Shown: one piece after another, positions 18,852 through 27,100 of the stretch
Layout: the number at the start of each line of letters is the position of its first letter
How positions within the stretch are numbered: the stretch's first letter is position 1
NCBI GenBank assembly: GCA_034932485.1
Contig: JAYFOQ010000005.1
Span: 4,951-68,950 of the forward strand
Source: Gordonibacter sp034932485
GTDB taxonomy: Bacteria; Actinomycetota; Coriobacteriia; Coriobacteriales; Eggerthellaceae
Direction of reading: 5' to 3'
Length of the DNA: 64,000 nucleotides
The notes under the pieces: generated by a model
Database searches by the model: none
What the model was told of the DNA's origin: nothing
Seen by the model: the letters and a program-made list of their open reading frames with translations, nothing else
Program-made: the position numbers and the translations under genes

Positions 18852-20195
18852 CTATTTGCGCACGCGACGCAACACGCGCAGTTCTTGCCTAATTCTTGAA
18901 GGATTACGAACCAATCCGCGACACACGCGAAACATCGGTAGAAAGGGGCGCAGAATAGGCAGACGATAAAATATCGGAAAGGCCTCCTGCATCGCATCTT
19001 CCTTCAGAAACACGCGACTGAGTAGATAGCGACGTTTGGCTGCCTTCAGATCGCCTTTACTCTCAATCAGATTCTTCGTAATTTTTTTCTCAACACGTAT
19101 CCGCAGGTTTCCGTATGTTCCGCTTTCCAGAAAGTAAAACAGGAGTTTTTCTTGATCGGGTGTGAACTGTATTTGATCGGGTGTGAACTGCTCTCGGTCA
19201 GGCGCAACTTTTTCTTGATCGGGCGCGAACTGCCCCGATCCCAGCGCGTCCTTCTTTCCAAAAGCAGTCTCAGACAAAACACGAGTATGGCGCTCAAACG
19301 ACTCCAACCCTAGCGTCCTTAGTTCAGTGCGCACGTAATTCCAATCGAGGGCTTCTCCTTTCGCACGCAAGAACACCTGCTGATCAACGAGAAAGCGAAT
19401 ACCACACCCACATGCATCAAAATGCTTGAACCCATGCACAAGAAAATACAGGTATTCATCTTCGTCGGCGAAGTGAAATTCCAAGCAGCTTTTGACGTCT
19501 CCGTCGACCGACGAGCAAGAAGATTCAGTGTTACAAACAGCACGCAACCAGGGATTTTCATAATACGACGCATACGGACTCGATGCCGGGACCAACCTAC
19601 GATGCATTTCAAAGTTAAAGCAGGGCTCTTTATGGAAACTATCGTGGTTGCCTTTCTCAAACGACTCTGTTCGATAACCGCGCTTCTCCATGATGTCCCG
19701 CATAACGAAAAGCACCTTGCGCACCGAGGCTTCACGCGCAACCTGGCTATCGCCCTTAATGCGAAAACCCCCTTGAGGAGATTTCTCAACCAACCCATAG
19801 AGAATGTCGTTGTCGGCCATCAACCGCATTTCGGGGCAGGGATAATACTCGGCAATTACTATGCCCTTAAGCGGCAAATAGGATAAGCCCTGTTCCCGCA
19901 TGGCTGCCAGCACTTCTTCCCGCTCTGCATCGAAGCGCAAGCGACGCAAGAAAATCATGCTAGCCTGCTCGGACCAGCGTTTTCGAAGAACTGTCGGAAT
20001 GTCCGACAGTTGTCGCGCACCAACCCATACCGCTCCTTCTACTCCATTCATCACCGCAATTTCGTGCACGTGAGCCCACGTTATACCATCAGGTAGATTA
20101 CGGGCAGAACCACCATGCAAGGCGCAGCTTATTAAATGAACCACATAGAATCCCGCCGTTCTAAACAACGTTGCATCCCACGTAAGTTCAGACAT
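18852..20195 (-). CDS. Nucleotidyltransferase of the NTP_transf_5 (PF14907) type, last gene of peptide operon
   Basis: 447 residues. The N-terminal half matches the uncharacterised nucleotidyltransferase family found in lasso-peptide and polysaccharide clusters: YLPLKG, then EMRLMADNDIL with the metal-binding Asp residues, then FEMHRRL. Residues about 320-350 are four imperfect heptads (QFAPDQE, KVAPDRE, QFTPDQI, QFTPDQE) encoded by 21-bp tandem repeats. The start overlaps the ABC exporter stop by eight bases (ATGTCTGA), so it belongs to the same operon. In lasso clusters such enzymes are linked to tailoring of the peptide; that role here is inference. Confidence 0.85.
   Translation of the reverse strand: MSELTWDATLFRTAGFYVVHLISCALHGGSARNLPDGITWAHVHEIAVMNGVEGAVWVGARQLSDIPTVLRKRWSEQASMIFLRRLRFDAEREEVLAAMREQGLSYLPLKGIVIAEYYPCPEMRLMADNDILYGLVEKSPQGGFRIKGDSQVAREASVRKVLFVMRDIMEKRGYRTESFEKGNHDSFHKEPCFNFEMHRRLVPASSPYASYYENPWLRAVCNTESSCSSVDGDVKSCLEFHFADEDEYLYFLVHGFKHFDACGCGIRFLVDQQVFLRAKGEALDWNYVRTELRTLGLESFERHTRVLSETAFGKKDALGSGQFAPDQEKVAPDREQFTPDQIQFTPDQEKLLFYFLESGTYGNLRIRVEKKITKNLIESKGDLKAAKRRYLLSRVFLKEDAMQEAFPIFYRLPILRPFLPMFRVCRGLVRNPSRIRQELRVLRRVRK
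19153..19236 (-). repeat. 21-bp tandem repeat inside the nucleotidyltransferase gene
   Basis: Four consecutive 21-bp units, two of them nearly identical (GATCGGGTGTGAACTG on the plus strand), encode a heptad series with consensus QFTPDQE. Because the unit is a multiple of three, copy changes keep the frame. The repeat lies in a linker outside the recognisable catalytic motifs. Confidence 0.85.
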
Positions 20196-21999
20196 CGCTT
20201 GCCTCCCGATAGCTATCTTTCCCGCAACCTGATGTCGCCTTTTGGGCGCCGCCCTCCAATCGTATTACTCGATCGCACAAACGCAGCGCCTCCGTCCTAT
20301 GTGTCACGATGAGTATGGTTCGGTTGGCAAGGATCTTCATATTTTTCAATAAATGCTGTTCGGTTTGCTGGTCGAGTGCGGAGGTGGCTTCATCCAAAAG
20401 CAAAATTGGAGCAGAAGAATATACCGCTCGAGCAATCGCAAGACGTTGCATTTGCCCCTCGGACAAACCGGCACCACGCTCACCCAACACGGTATCAAGA
20501 CCATCGGGCAGGGCACTTACGAACTGCCAGGCGCAGGCCACACGGCAAGCATATTCCACGCGCGCATCGTCGCTACACGGCCCACGCTCAGCAAAGGACA
20601 CCACTTCTCGAATGGTTCCCGACATTAAACAGTTTCCCTGGGGTACGTAGGCAAACATCCCCGAAGGCAGGCATGCGAAAGCGGAGGCAGAATACCGCTT
20701 TGAGGCAACACAGACATAAGCGCTACCGGTTTTGGGTTGATATAGTCCCATAAGCAGCAACATAGCCGTACTCTTTCCGCTGCCGCTCTCCCCCGTCAGC
20801 CCCACTATCTCGCCAGCGCGCACCTGAAACGAGCAGGATTGCAGAATGTGCCGCATACTGTCGTAGCCGAACGAAACACAATCCAGTCCAAACGATTCGA
20901 AACCCCCACAAAGCACATCGCGTGTCGCTAGTCCTTCTGTGGTTTCAGACCGCGTATTGTCAGCGCCCTCACGCCACCCAACAACCCTTTCTTCCACGCA
21001 GGGGAGCATACCCTCTTCACCGTGCGCGGATGCAGCTTCCTTTGTAATCGCGACCGTATCTTCCTCCAGATCGCGCAACCTCTCAGCACTGGCGAGCATG
21101 GCTGAATACCTCGAGAACGCACCACCCATAGTGGTAAAGGGAGACTGCACCTGTCCTACTAACTGGATAACAGCCATCATAGTGCCATACGTCATGCTAC
21201 CTTGCAGAAGTCCCGCCCCACACCAGACAAATCCCAGCAGATAGCCACCTTGCAACGCCAAGCTCAACCCCGCATTGCTCGCACTTGATACCGCGCTGCG
21301 ACGCATGCGCGCTTTGCGGTGTCGCTCTTGGTTTCTCGCGTGCGTGCGCTCCACCTTGTCTTCGCATCCAAACGAATGAACCACCACGAGGCTTTCAAGA
21401 CATTCCTGAACAAAACAGCGCACCGTACTTTCAGTCTCTTGCACCCACAAATGAAGCGGACGAAACAACCGACGCGCAGGTATAGACACCAAAGCCAGCA
21501 CCACACCAGCGCACGCAAACACCGCGGCCAAAACCGGAGCCAAAACGAACAGTGCGCCAAATGCACCAAGCAATCGTATTGCCAGAGAAACGACGCTTGG
21601 TACAAATGAGGCAACTCCGTCCGACACGATTGTTACGTCCGATGTCATACGACTGGTCACCTCACCGCTGTGACGGACAGATGAGGTGCGGTAATCTTGC
21701 ACCAGCACTGCATGCAGCGCACGCTGTCTCAGCCGGTTGTCAAGCAACGCCCGTGCGCCTTCCTCCGCAAAACGATTCAGCGCTCGCAGCGTCACTTGCA
21801 ACGTCAGCAAGCCCCCAAACAAACCTACCGCCAGCCAAAACTCTGCCGCGTTCCCCGCTACCGCCTGGTCAATGGCTTGGCGCATAACCAGGGCAAACGC
21901 CACGGCATTAAGCGCGATCAACCCTTGCACCAAACATAAGGTAGCAACCAGCCAGCCGCCACTTCCCACCGCTTTTACTATCCAACCATGCACCTTCAA
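20188..21999 (-). CDS. ABC exporter (transmembrane plus ATPase half-transporter)
   Basis: 603 residues. About six membrane segments occupy residues 10-290. The ATPase domain has Walker A GESGSGKST, signature LSEGQMQRLAIARA and Walker B ILLLDEATSALD. There is no N-terminal C39 peptidase domain, unlike many peptide exporters, so any leader removal must be done by another protein. The start is a TTG at 21999 after ATGAGGCTCGACG, nine bases past the peptidase gene. It should work as a homodimer, probably exporting the operon's peptide product (inference from context). Confidence 0.9.
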   Translation of the reverse strand: MKVHGWIVKAVGSGGWLVATLCLVQGLIALNAVAFALVMRQAIDQAVAGNAAEFWLAVGLFGGLLTLQVTLRALNRFAEEGARALLDNRLRQRALHAVLVQDYRTSSVRHSGEVTSRMTSDVTIVSDGVASFVPSVVSLAIRLLGAFGALFVLAPVLAAVFACAGVVLALVSIPARRLFRPLHLWVQETESTVRCFVQECLESLVVVHSFGCEDKVERTHARNQERHRKARMRRSAVSSASNAGLSLALQGGYLLGFVWCGAGLLQGSMTYGTMMAVIQLVGQVQSPFTTMGGAFSRYSAMLASAERLRDLEEDTVAITKEAASAHGEEGMLPCVEERVVGWREGADNTRSETTEGLATRDVLCGGFESFGLDCVSFGYDSMRHILQSCSFQVRAGEIVGLTGESGSGKSTAMLLLMGLYQPKTGSAYVCVASKRYSASAFACLPSGMFAYVPQGNCLMSGTIREVVSFAERGPCSDDARVEYACRVACAWQFVSALPDGLDTVLGERGAGLSEGQMQRLAIARAVYSSAPILLLDEATSALDQQTEQHLLKNMKILANRTILIVTHRTEALRLCDRVIRLEGGAQKATSGCGKDSYREASDV

Positions 22000-22008
22000 C
22001 GTCGAGCC

Positions 22009-22461
22009 TCATCCCCGCTCGCCACGTTGGCAAAAAAGCGTACGAGCCTTTCGAGCCATTCGTTTTAATACACGCTTTCGCACGCGACGAAGCGGGTAAA
22101 AAGCACACCATATGCGTGCATACGCGCGATACGCTCGCGCATCATGCCTTACCCGCCGCTTGCCGCGGTAGAACTCCTTTAAAACACCCACGATCTGATC
22201 GTCGGTGACACCGAGTTCTTGCTCGGCACAATTGTCTCCGCACATTACATACGAATCCGGCAATACGCGCACCACACGATGTAGCACATAATCGTTACCA
22301 CGACGAAACAACGGCACTTCGTAGCGGCTCAAACTACCCGAAACCGGCCTGATAACAATCGTGTCGCGTCGATTGCGAAGCATAGGCCACATGCTCGACC
22401 CGACCGTGGTTGAAACATAGACCCCTTCGCGTTCCAGCGTATCTTCAATACGTTGGCTCAT
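22009..22461 (-). CDS. S24/S26 signal-peptidase-like protein with Ser-His dyad
   Basis: 150 residues. The catalytic serine motif is GSSMWPML (Ser23). The second motif is DYVLHRVV with His61 where bacterial signal peptidase I has Lys, and GDN follows at 75-77. A Ser-His dyad is the arrangement of Sec11 and SipW-type signal peptidases. No clear N-terminal membrane anchor is visible, and the C-terminal third is very rich in Arg/Lys. Its ATG overlaps the stop of the PqqD-like gene (ATGA). It is a good candidate for cleaving the operon's peptide or a surface protein, but activity is untested. Confidence 0.82.
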   Translation of the reverse strand: MSQRIEDTLEREGVYVSTTVGSSMWPMLRNRRDTIVIRPVSGSLSRYEVPLFRRGNDYVLHRVVRVLPDSYVMCGDNCAEQELGVTDDQIVGVLKEFYRGKRRVRHDARAYRAYARIWCAFYPLRRVRKRVLKRMARKARTLFCQRGERG

Positions 22462-22739
22462 GAAACGAGAAAGCCTTCTTTTTGCGCCCGCTCAACGAAA
22501 GCCTGAACATCGCTACCCGCCTGATCAGCGGAAACTTGATATAGCTTTGTCAACCGCATCGCTATTTGATCATCGGAAAGCCCCTGTTTGAGGCTATTCC
22601 ATATTTCCTTGCCGGTTTCGTTCAATTTGATCATGCCATTAAAACCTCTACTCGCCTGACCCGTGGCAATGGCCACATAGCTGCCCGCCACCTCGCGCAG
22701 CACAAATCCTTGCTTGATACGCGTGCTCTTGTTTGGCAC
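22458..22739 (-). CDS. PqqD-family peptide chaperone
   Basis: 93 residues with the PqqD fold pattern: GFVLREVAGSYVAIATG, then MIKLNETGKEIWNSL, then a helical C-terminal half (LTKLYQVSADQAGSDVQAF). PqqD-like proteins bind leader peptides of ribosomally made, modified peptides and present them to enzymes; in lasso systems the homologue is B1. The start is GTG at 22739, 18 bases after the kinase-like gene. The stop overlaps the peptidase start. Confidence 0.88.
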   Translation of the reverse strand: MPNKSTRIKQGFVLREVAGSYVAIATGQASRGFNGMIKLNETGKEIWNSLKQGLSDDQIAMRLTKLYQVSADQAGSDVQAFVERAQKEGFLVS

Positions 22740-22757
22740 CTGCGCCTCACTTCCCTT

Positions 22758-23543
22758 TCATAAGCTCGTATTCGACAGCGCGCCTTTGCGCGCCGGATAG
22801 TTGCGCCCTGTCATACCCTCAAAACTGCAGCGGACCGCATCTTCGGTTGTATTGCACGTTAATAAAAACTGTGGCGTCCGCGAAAGCAGGGTATCCAGTA
22901 GTTCCAGTGTTCGCTCTGCAGCCTCTTTTCGAGCGGGAAGATAGGTCTGGGCAAGCGCCCGTTCAAGCGCCTCACCCGGTTGCAGCGACCGTATGCAGTT
23001 CTGCGGCCCCCTCTCCAAAAAGCACAAACCCGCAAATGGAAACGATGCGTTTTCCTGCCACCCCTCCTTGCCAGCCCAAGGGGTTCCGCATACGAAAGCA
23101 GTCCCCACCGCAGGAATGCGAACAAGAGGTTTATCCCCGTTCACCACGGTAACGAACGCGCCCAGGTACTTTTTCCAAAGCGACACATGGGTAGACTTTC
23201 CCACACCGCTGGGTGCGCAGAACAAATAAGCAACGCCATCCACCGCAAGCGCCGCACCATGTATCAACAGGCGCTCGTGCAGCGGAAGCACCTCGGCAAT
23301 GGCGCGGTATACGGCAAGTGATTCCAGGTAGCCATCCGTCCAAGTTCCCTGCGTGCGCTCTGCATCGATTGCCTCTTGAGTTACCTCGATAAAAACATCG
23401 GCGGGTTCATCTACCAAGTAATCACTGCACAAGCGATACACGTTGTCGTACAAAACGCTCACCGAGAAGACCAGGCCCGCTAACTTGATGCGGAAGCGGC
23501 GCGGCGCACCGGAAGGAGTATCCGTTAGTAATACCCGGTCCAT
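22758..23543 (-). CDS. HPr-kinase-like serine kinase
   Basis: 261 residues. The core resembles the C-terminal HprK domain: LLIHGAALAVDGVAYLF, then the P-loop APSGVGKST at about 110-118, and a later acidic segment (VVNGDKPLVR). The full HprK N-terminal domain and the HPr-binding signature are missing. Such short HprK-like proteins occur in lasso-peptide clusters, where they phosphorylate the precursor's C-terminal residue. The ATG lies inside the end of the preceding gene (19-base overlap) with GAGGAAGC as binding site. Confidence 0.85.
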   Translation of the reverse strand: MDRVLLTDTPSGAPRRFRIKLAGLVFSVSVLYDNVYRLCSDYLVDEPADVFIEVTQEAIDAERTQGTWTDGYLESLAVYRAIAEVLPLHERLLIHGAALAVDGVAYLFCAPSGVGKSTHVSLWKKYLGAFVTVVNGDKPLVRIPAVGTAFVCGTPWAGKEGWQENASFPFAGLCFLERGPQNCIRSLQPGEALERALAQTYLPARKEAAERTLELLDTLLSRTPQFLLTCNTTEDAVRCSFEGMTGRNYPARKGALSNTSL

Positions 23544-23965
23544 GCTTCCTCTTTATCTGGCGCTTCGGTGTTTTGATCACCCGAGCCACCCTCAGAACCA
23601 CTGCCCGAAGAACCCGATCCACTCACGTCAAGCGCATTATCCGCCGCGTTTGACAGGGTAGAAGGCGATACAGGCGTACCACCTGAAGCGCCTTCCGAAT
23701 CGCCGCCAGTCGCCTCGCCAGCTGCTTCAGCCGAGGAAGAACTGTCGCTGTTCGTGTTATTAGTCGAAGCAACATTGCTCGCGCTACTTTCGGCCGCACC
23801 ACTTTCAGGTTGGGCAGACGAGGGAGTGGGGGTTTCTTGTTGCTGAAAGGTCGGGACACTGCCGGCGTTTATGCTAAGTGCTAGCGCACCCACGGCCACC
23901 ACAACAATAGCTACCGCCGCAAGGGTGCCTCCCCGTATTACCTTACGCTTCCTCACGTCGTCCAT
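23525..23965 (-). CDS. Small single-pass membrane protein with Ser/Gly-rich ectodomain
   Basis: 146 residues from the ATG at 23965, preceded by GGAGGTGAAC. A short basic start (MDDVRKRKVIRGG) leads into one hydrophobic helix (about residues 14-33). The rest is a low-complexity tail rich in Ser, Gly, Ala, Glu, Asn and Thr, ending EEAWTGYY. No family is recognised. Topology suggests a tail outside the cell. It lies between the small peptide gene and the kinase-like gene and overlaps the latter, so it belongs to the operon. It could be a second substrate, an anchor or an immunity-like factor. Confidence 0.75.
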   Translation of the reverse strand: MDDVRKRKVIRGGTLAAVAIVVVAVGALALSINAGSVPTFQQQETPTPSSAQPESGAAESSASNVASTNNTNSDSSSSAEAAGEATGGDSEGASGGTPVSPSTLSNAADNALDVSGSGSSGSGSEGGSGDQNTEAPDKEEAWTGYY

Positions 23966-24029
23966 GTTCACCTCCATCCTTCAAACGGAAGAGGAGGCGG
24001 GGTAAATCTCCCAGCCTCCTACCCTGTCA

Positions 24030-24057
24030 GGGAGGCCGCACTCACGCACGGCCTCCC
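24030..24057 (-). promoter_or_regulatory. Hairpin downstream of the small peptide gene
   Basis: A perfect 9-bp GC-rich stem (GGGAGGCCG / CGGCCTCCC) with a 10-base loop begins 14 bases after the peptide stop and has no T tract. In many peptide operons a hairpin at this place raises precursor mRNA over the downstream enzyme genes; that reading is inference. Confidence 0.55.
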
Positions 24058-24071
24058 AGCGAAATTATTTG

Positions 24072-24185
24072 TTATGCGGGCGGATCGAGCGGATTATCGG
24101 GTTGATCTCCCGATGTCCGAATAACATCTTCTTCACCTAGCGTAATTACATCCATCTGAGGGCTTTCATATTCTTTCAATTCCAC
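24072..24185 (-). CDS. 37-residue candidate precursor peptide
   Basis: This small ORF starts with GTG at 24183-24185. It has a textbook ribosome binding site (AAGGAG at 24192-24197, six-base spacing) that begins at the stop of the giant surface-protein gene. The product begins MELKEYESPQMDVITLGEED and continues VIRTSGDQPDNPLDPPA. It is acidic, has no membrane segment, and has the shape of a leader (YESPQMDVITLGEEDVI) followed by a Thr-Ser-Gly junction and a Pro/Asp-rich end. I recall similar short peptides with a P-x-M-x-V-I-x-L-x-x-x-D-V-I-x-T-S-G pattern but cannot name a family with certainty. Genes for a PqqD-like protein, kinase, peptidase and exporter follow, so a modified-peptide precursor is the best guess. 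Confidence 0.7.
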   Translation of the reverse strand: MELKEYESPQMDVITLGEEDVIRTSGDQPDNPLDPPA

Positions 24186-24196
24186 AATACACTCCT

Positions 24197-27100
24197 TTAG
24201 TTTCCTTCTATCGCGTTCAAAATCTTCTGTGCATATTCCTTCTCTACGGCAGTTGCCGTGTTTGAAGCAGTGATATAGGTAGCAACGTTTTGTATGGAAC
24301 GTTGATCAGCCTTCGGCTCTACCGCTGTCACTAGTGTTCCATCAGCTGTTTTGTACGTTACGTCCATGGTGCTCGACCATGTCTGGGCGTAGTAGTTTTT
24401 CTTTACATTGAGCAACAAGAGATTCGTTTCGATAAAGCCGGTGTCAGACACAACCTTGTTTGTCGCACGAACCGTTCCCGACCAGGGGTTTCCACTACTA
24501 TCCATGCCCGTTGCCGTCCAACCTGCATCCACAAAACTCAAGCCCTCAGGCATGGTGATGGTATATCCAAAGCGCAAGCTGGTGGCAACCGTTGCATCAT
24601 CTTCCATCCTCAGCGAACCACCCTTGAAGGTGATAATGCTTGAGAGGGGAGCAAACTTCGCATACGCCTTGCCTGTCGTTGCCGTGTACACCGTCGCGCA
24701 AGTGGAATCGGTATACCAACCAGCAAACACTTGGTCTGCCGAAGGTGCCGCTGGAGCAGTCCACGTGGCAGGATCTTCGCTCGGCTTGTAGGTTGCCACC
24801 TCGAAGGTACCGCTATCCTCAGCCATAACCACATAGGAAAGCTTCGAAAGCGTCAACGTAGCGTAGTAACCATCGATATCATAAGCCACCGTGAGGTTGC
24901 CCAGAGCATTCGAATACATCTCAGGCTGGGCATTCGTGCCATGGAAGGAGTACACAACCAGTTTCTGAGGATCAATACCCGCAGCTACCTTCAGTTTCAA
25001 GGTAAGCGGAGCTGTTGGCTGCACCGATTCTGCAACCTTTTCACCCGACTCATTCACCACGTGTAGTTCGATATCGAACACTGCCGGCTTCGCAGCGTTC
25101 TCCGGCATCTGCTTATCTACCGGCAATTGCGACTCTTCAACACTCAGCTGTGCTTTCACTTTTTCGGTTGATCCCACAGCAGCCGCCGTCAGGGCAGCAC
25201 CCGTTACCGTTGTGGTAGTGCTTGCACTACCAGTCACCGTAGTGACACCAACCTTGGAATCCGTATCTTTCACAAGCGTATCCTCGGCATTAGCAATATT
25301 AGCCACTGCCTCAGGATCTTTAGCGAGGGCGTCTTTTGTCTCCTGGCTAGCGGAAGCCATGGCATTTGCCGCCGCCTTGGCGGTTTCAGTATCTTTAACT
25401 TCGCCCAACGCTCCGGAAATCACTTCAGATTCAGTCTTCTGCTCCGTCGGCGAAGTAACCAGCGTCGTCATAGCGGCATCTTGGTAGTAGGGATACAACG
25501 TCAAAGTGCCACTGCCTTCGTATTGAGTAATCGATACCGCGTTGGTGTCGCCCGTTTCGCCGTTGGCAATTGCAGTAGCAGTATTGGGATCAAGGGCGTT
25601 CCAGTAGTTGTTGGTAATAGCAACATCGGCAGCCGCCACGTTGGGGCCAGTCAGCTTAATGAAAGACTCGCTCTTCTGGGCATCAAAGGAATCATTCATC
25701 ATCTTATTGCCCGTCACTACCACCTTTGAGCCTGCAGCAGCATTCTGCATATCTAGACGCATGGCACGACCCTGGAGATAATCGCTTGTGCCCGCAGCCG
25801 TTCCCCAGCCCGTTATTACGTTGTTAATTACCGAAAGCGGGCCTTTGTTACCACTCAGCGTGACGGGGGTTCCCGTGTAGCCAGTAAACGAACAGCCGGA
25901 CACCTCAACCGATTCGGCGTTCCAGGTTTGAATGCCGACAGATTGATCGCTACCCTCAGCACCTGCAAACGAGCAGTTCCTGAATGCAAGTGCACCACCC
26001 GTTACCGTTGCCGCCGCATTCTTCTTACTCAGGCCGTTTGCCTTGTCGAACACGCACGAGGAGAACGTAGCCGCACTCGAAGCAGCCAGAGTAAGATTAG
26101 GAGCCGTGGCAAACGTGGCATTCTTGATGGAGATATTACCTACATTCGACCCCGTCAGAGTACCCGATATCCGATAGCCACCACCGTCGATAGTTACTGC
26201 TTTCGACGCAATGAGGGAGGTATCTGCCGTACTCTCTCCCATGAGCGTAACCGTAGCGCCGTTGTCTACCTTATTAAGAGCATCTTGCAGCGAGAGGTAA
26301 TACGTACTGCCGCTTTTTGCAACCGCTTTCTGAATGGTGTACGAGCCTTCGCCGCCAGTCGTCACATATCCTTCGGCCACATAGGCGCTCGGGTCGGCTG
26401 TGAAGGTGCCACCAGTTACCTTAATAATATCAGGCGAAGCAGCAGAAATGCCGTTCTTGAACGTGCCTCCGGAAATATCTACGGAACCCGTAGCCGCGAT
26501 GGTTGTATTGACAGCATCCTCAAACTCACCGCCAGAAATGGATACCGTTCCATAGAAAAACGACCCATTGTTCTTAACGTTTCGCGTGAACGATCCGCCC
26601 TCAATCTTTACCACACCCGAACCACTCGAATATGCCATGTAGTACAAGTTATTGGCAGCACCATCACCCAAACTATAGGTTCCGCCCTTAACCACAAGCT
26701 GGCCACCATCACACGCAATAACACCGTTCATCTTGCCCTGAACGGTTGCATCCTCAATCACCATAGATGCGTTAGGATACTGCGAGTTTCCGTTGGCCAC
26801 CGCATAAGCGTAGCCGCCGTTCGTGTAGTTGTCGCATGCCGTAAACAACCCACCCTTGATGAGGGCAGTTCCGTAGTTTCTCACCGCGTTTCCACGACTT
26901 GCTTTGCTACCGAATGAACCGTTCTCAATAACCAGATTACCGTAGTTTTCAATGGTATGACGACCTTGAGCCGCCACATCCGTGGTGAAGAGAGAACCGT
27001 TTCCGCTTATCGTAAGGCTACCTTGATTACGAATGAACGAGCCCGCATACGAACTGGAGAGACTCTTTCCATTCATGTCGAGAGTTACCGTCTGATCTAC

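Noticed and set aside
19153..19236. Short direct repeats as a possible CRISPR array
   Set aside because: The units are contiguous 21-bp repeats in frame within a gene, with no spacers and no cas genes nearby.
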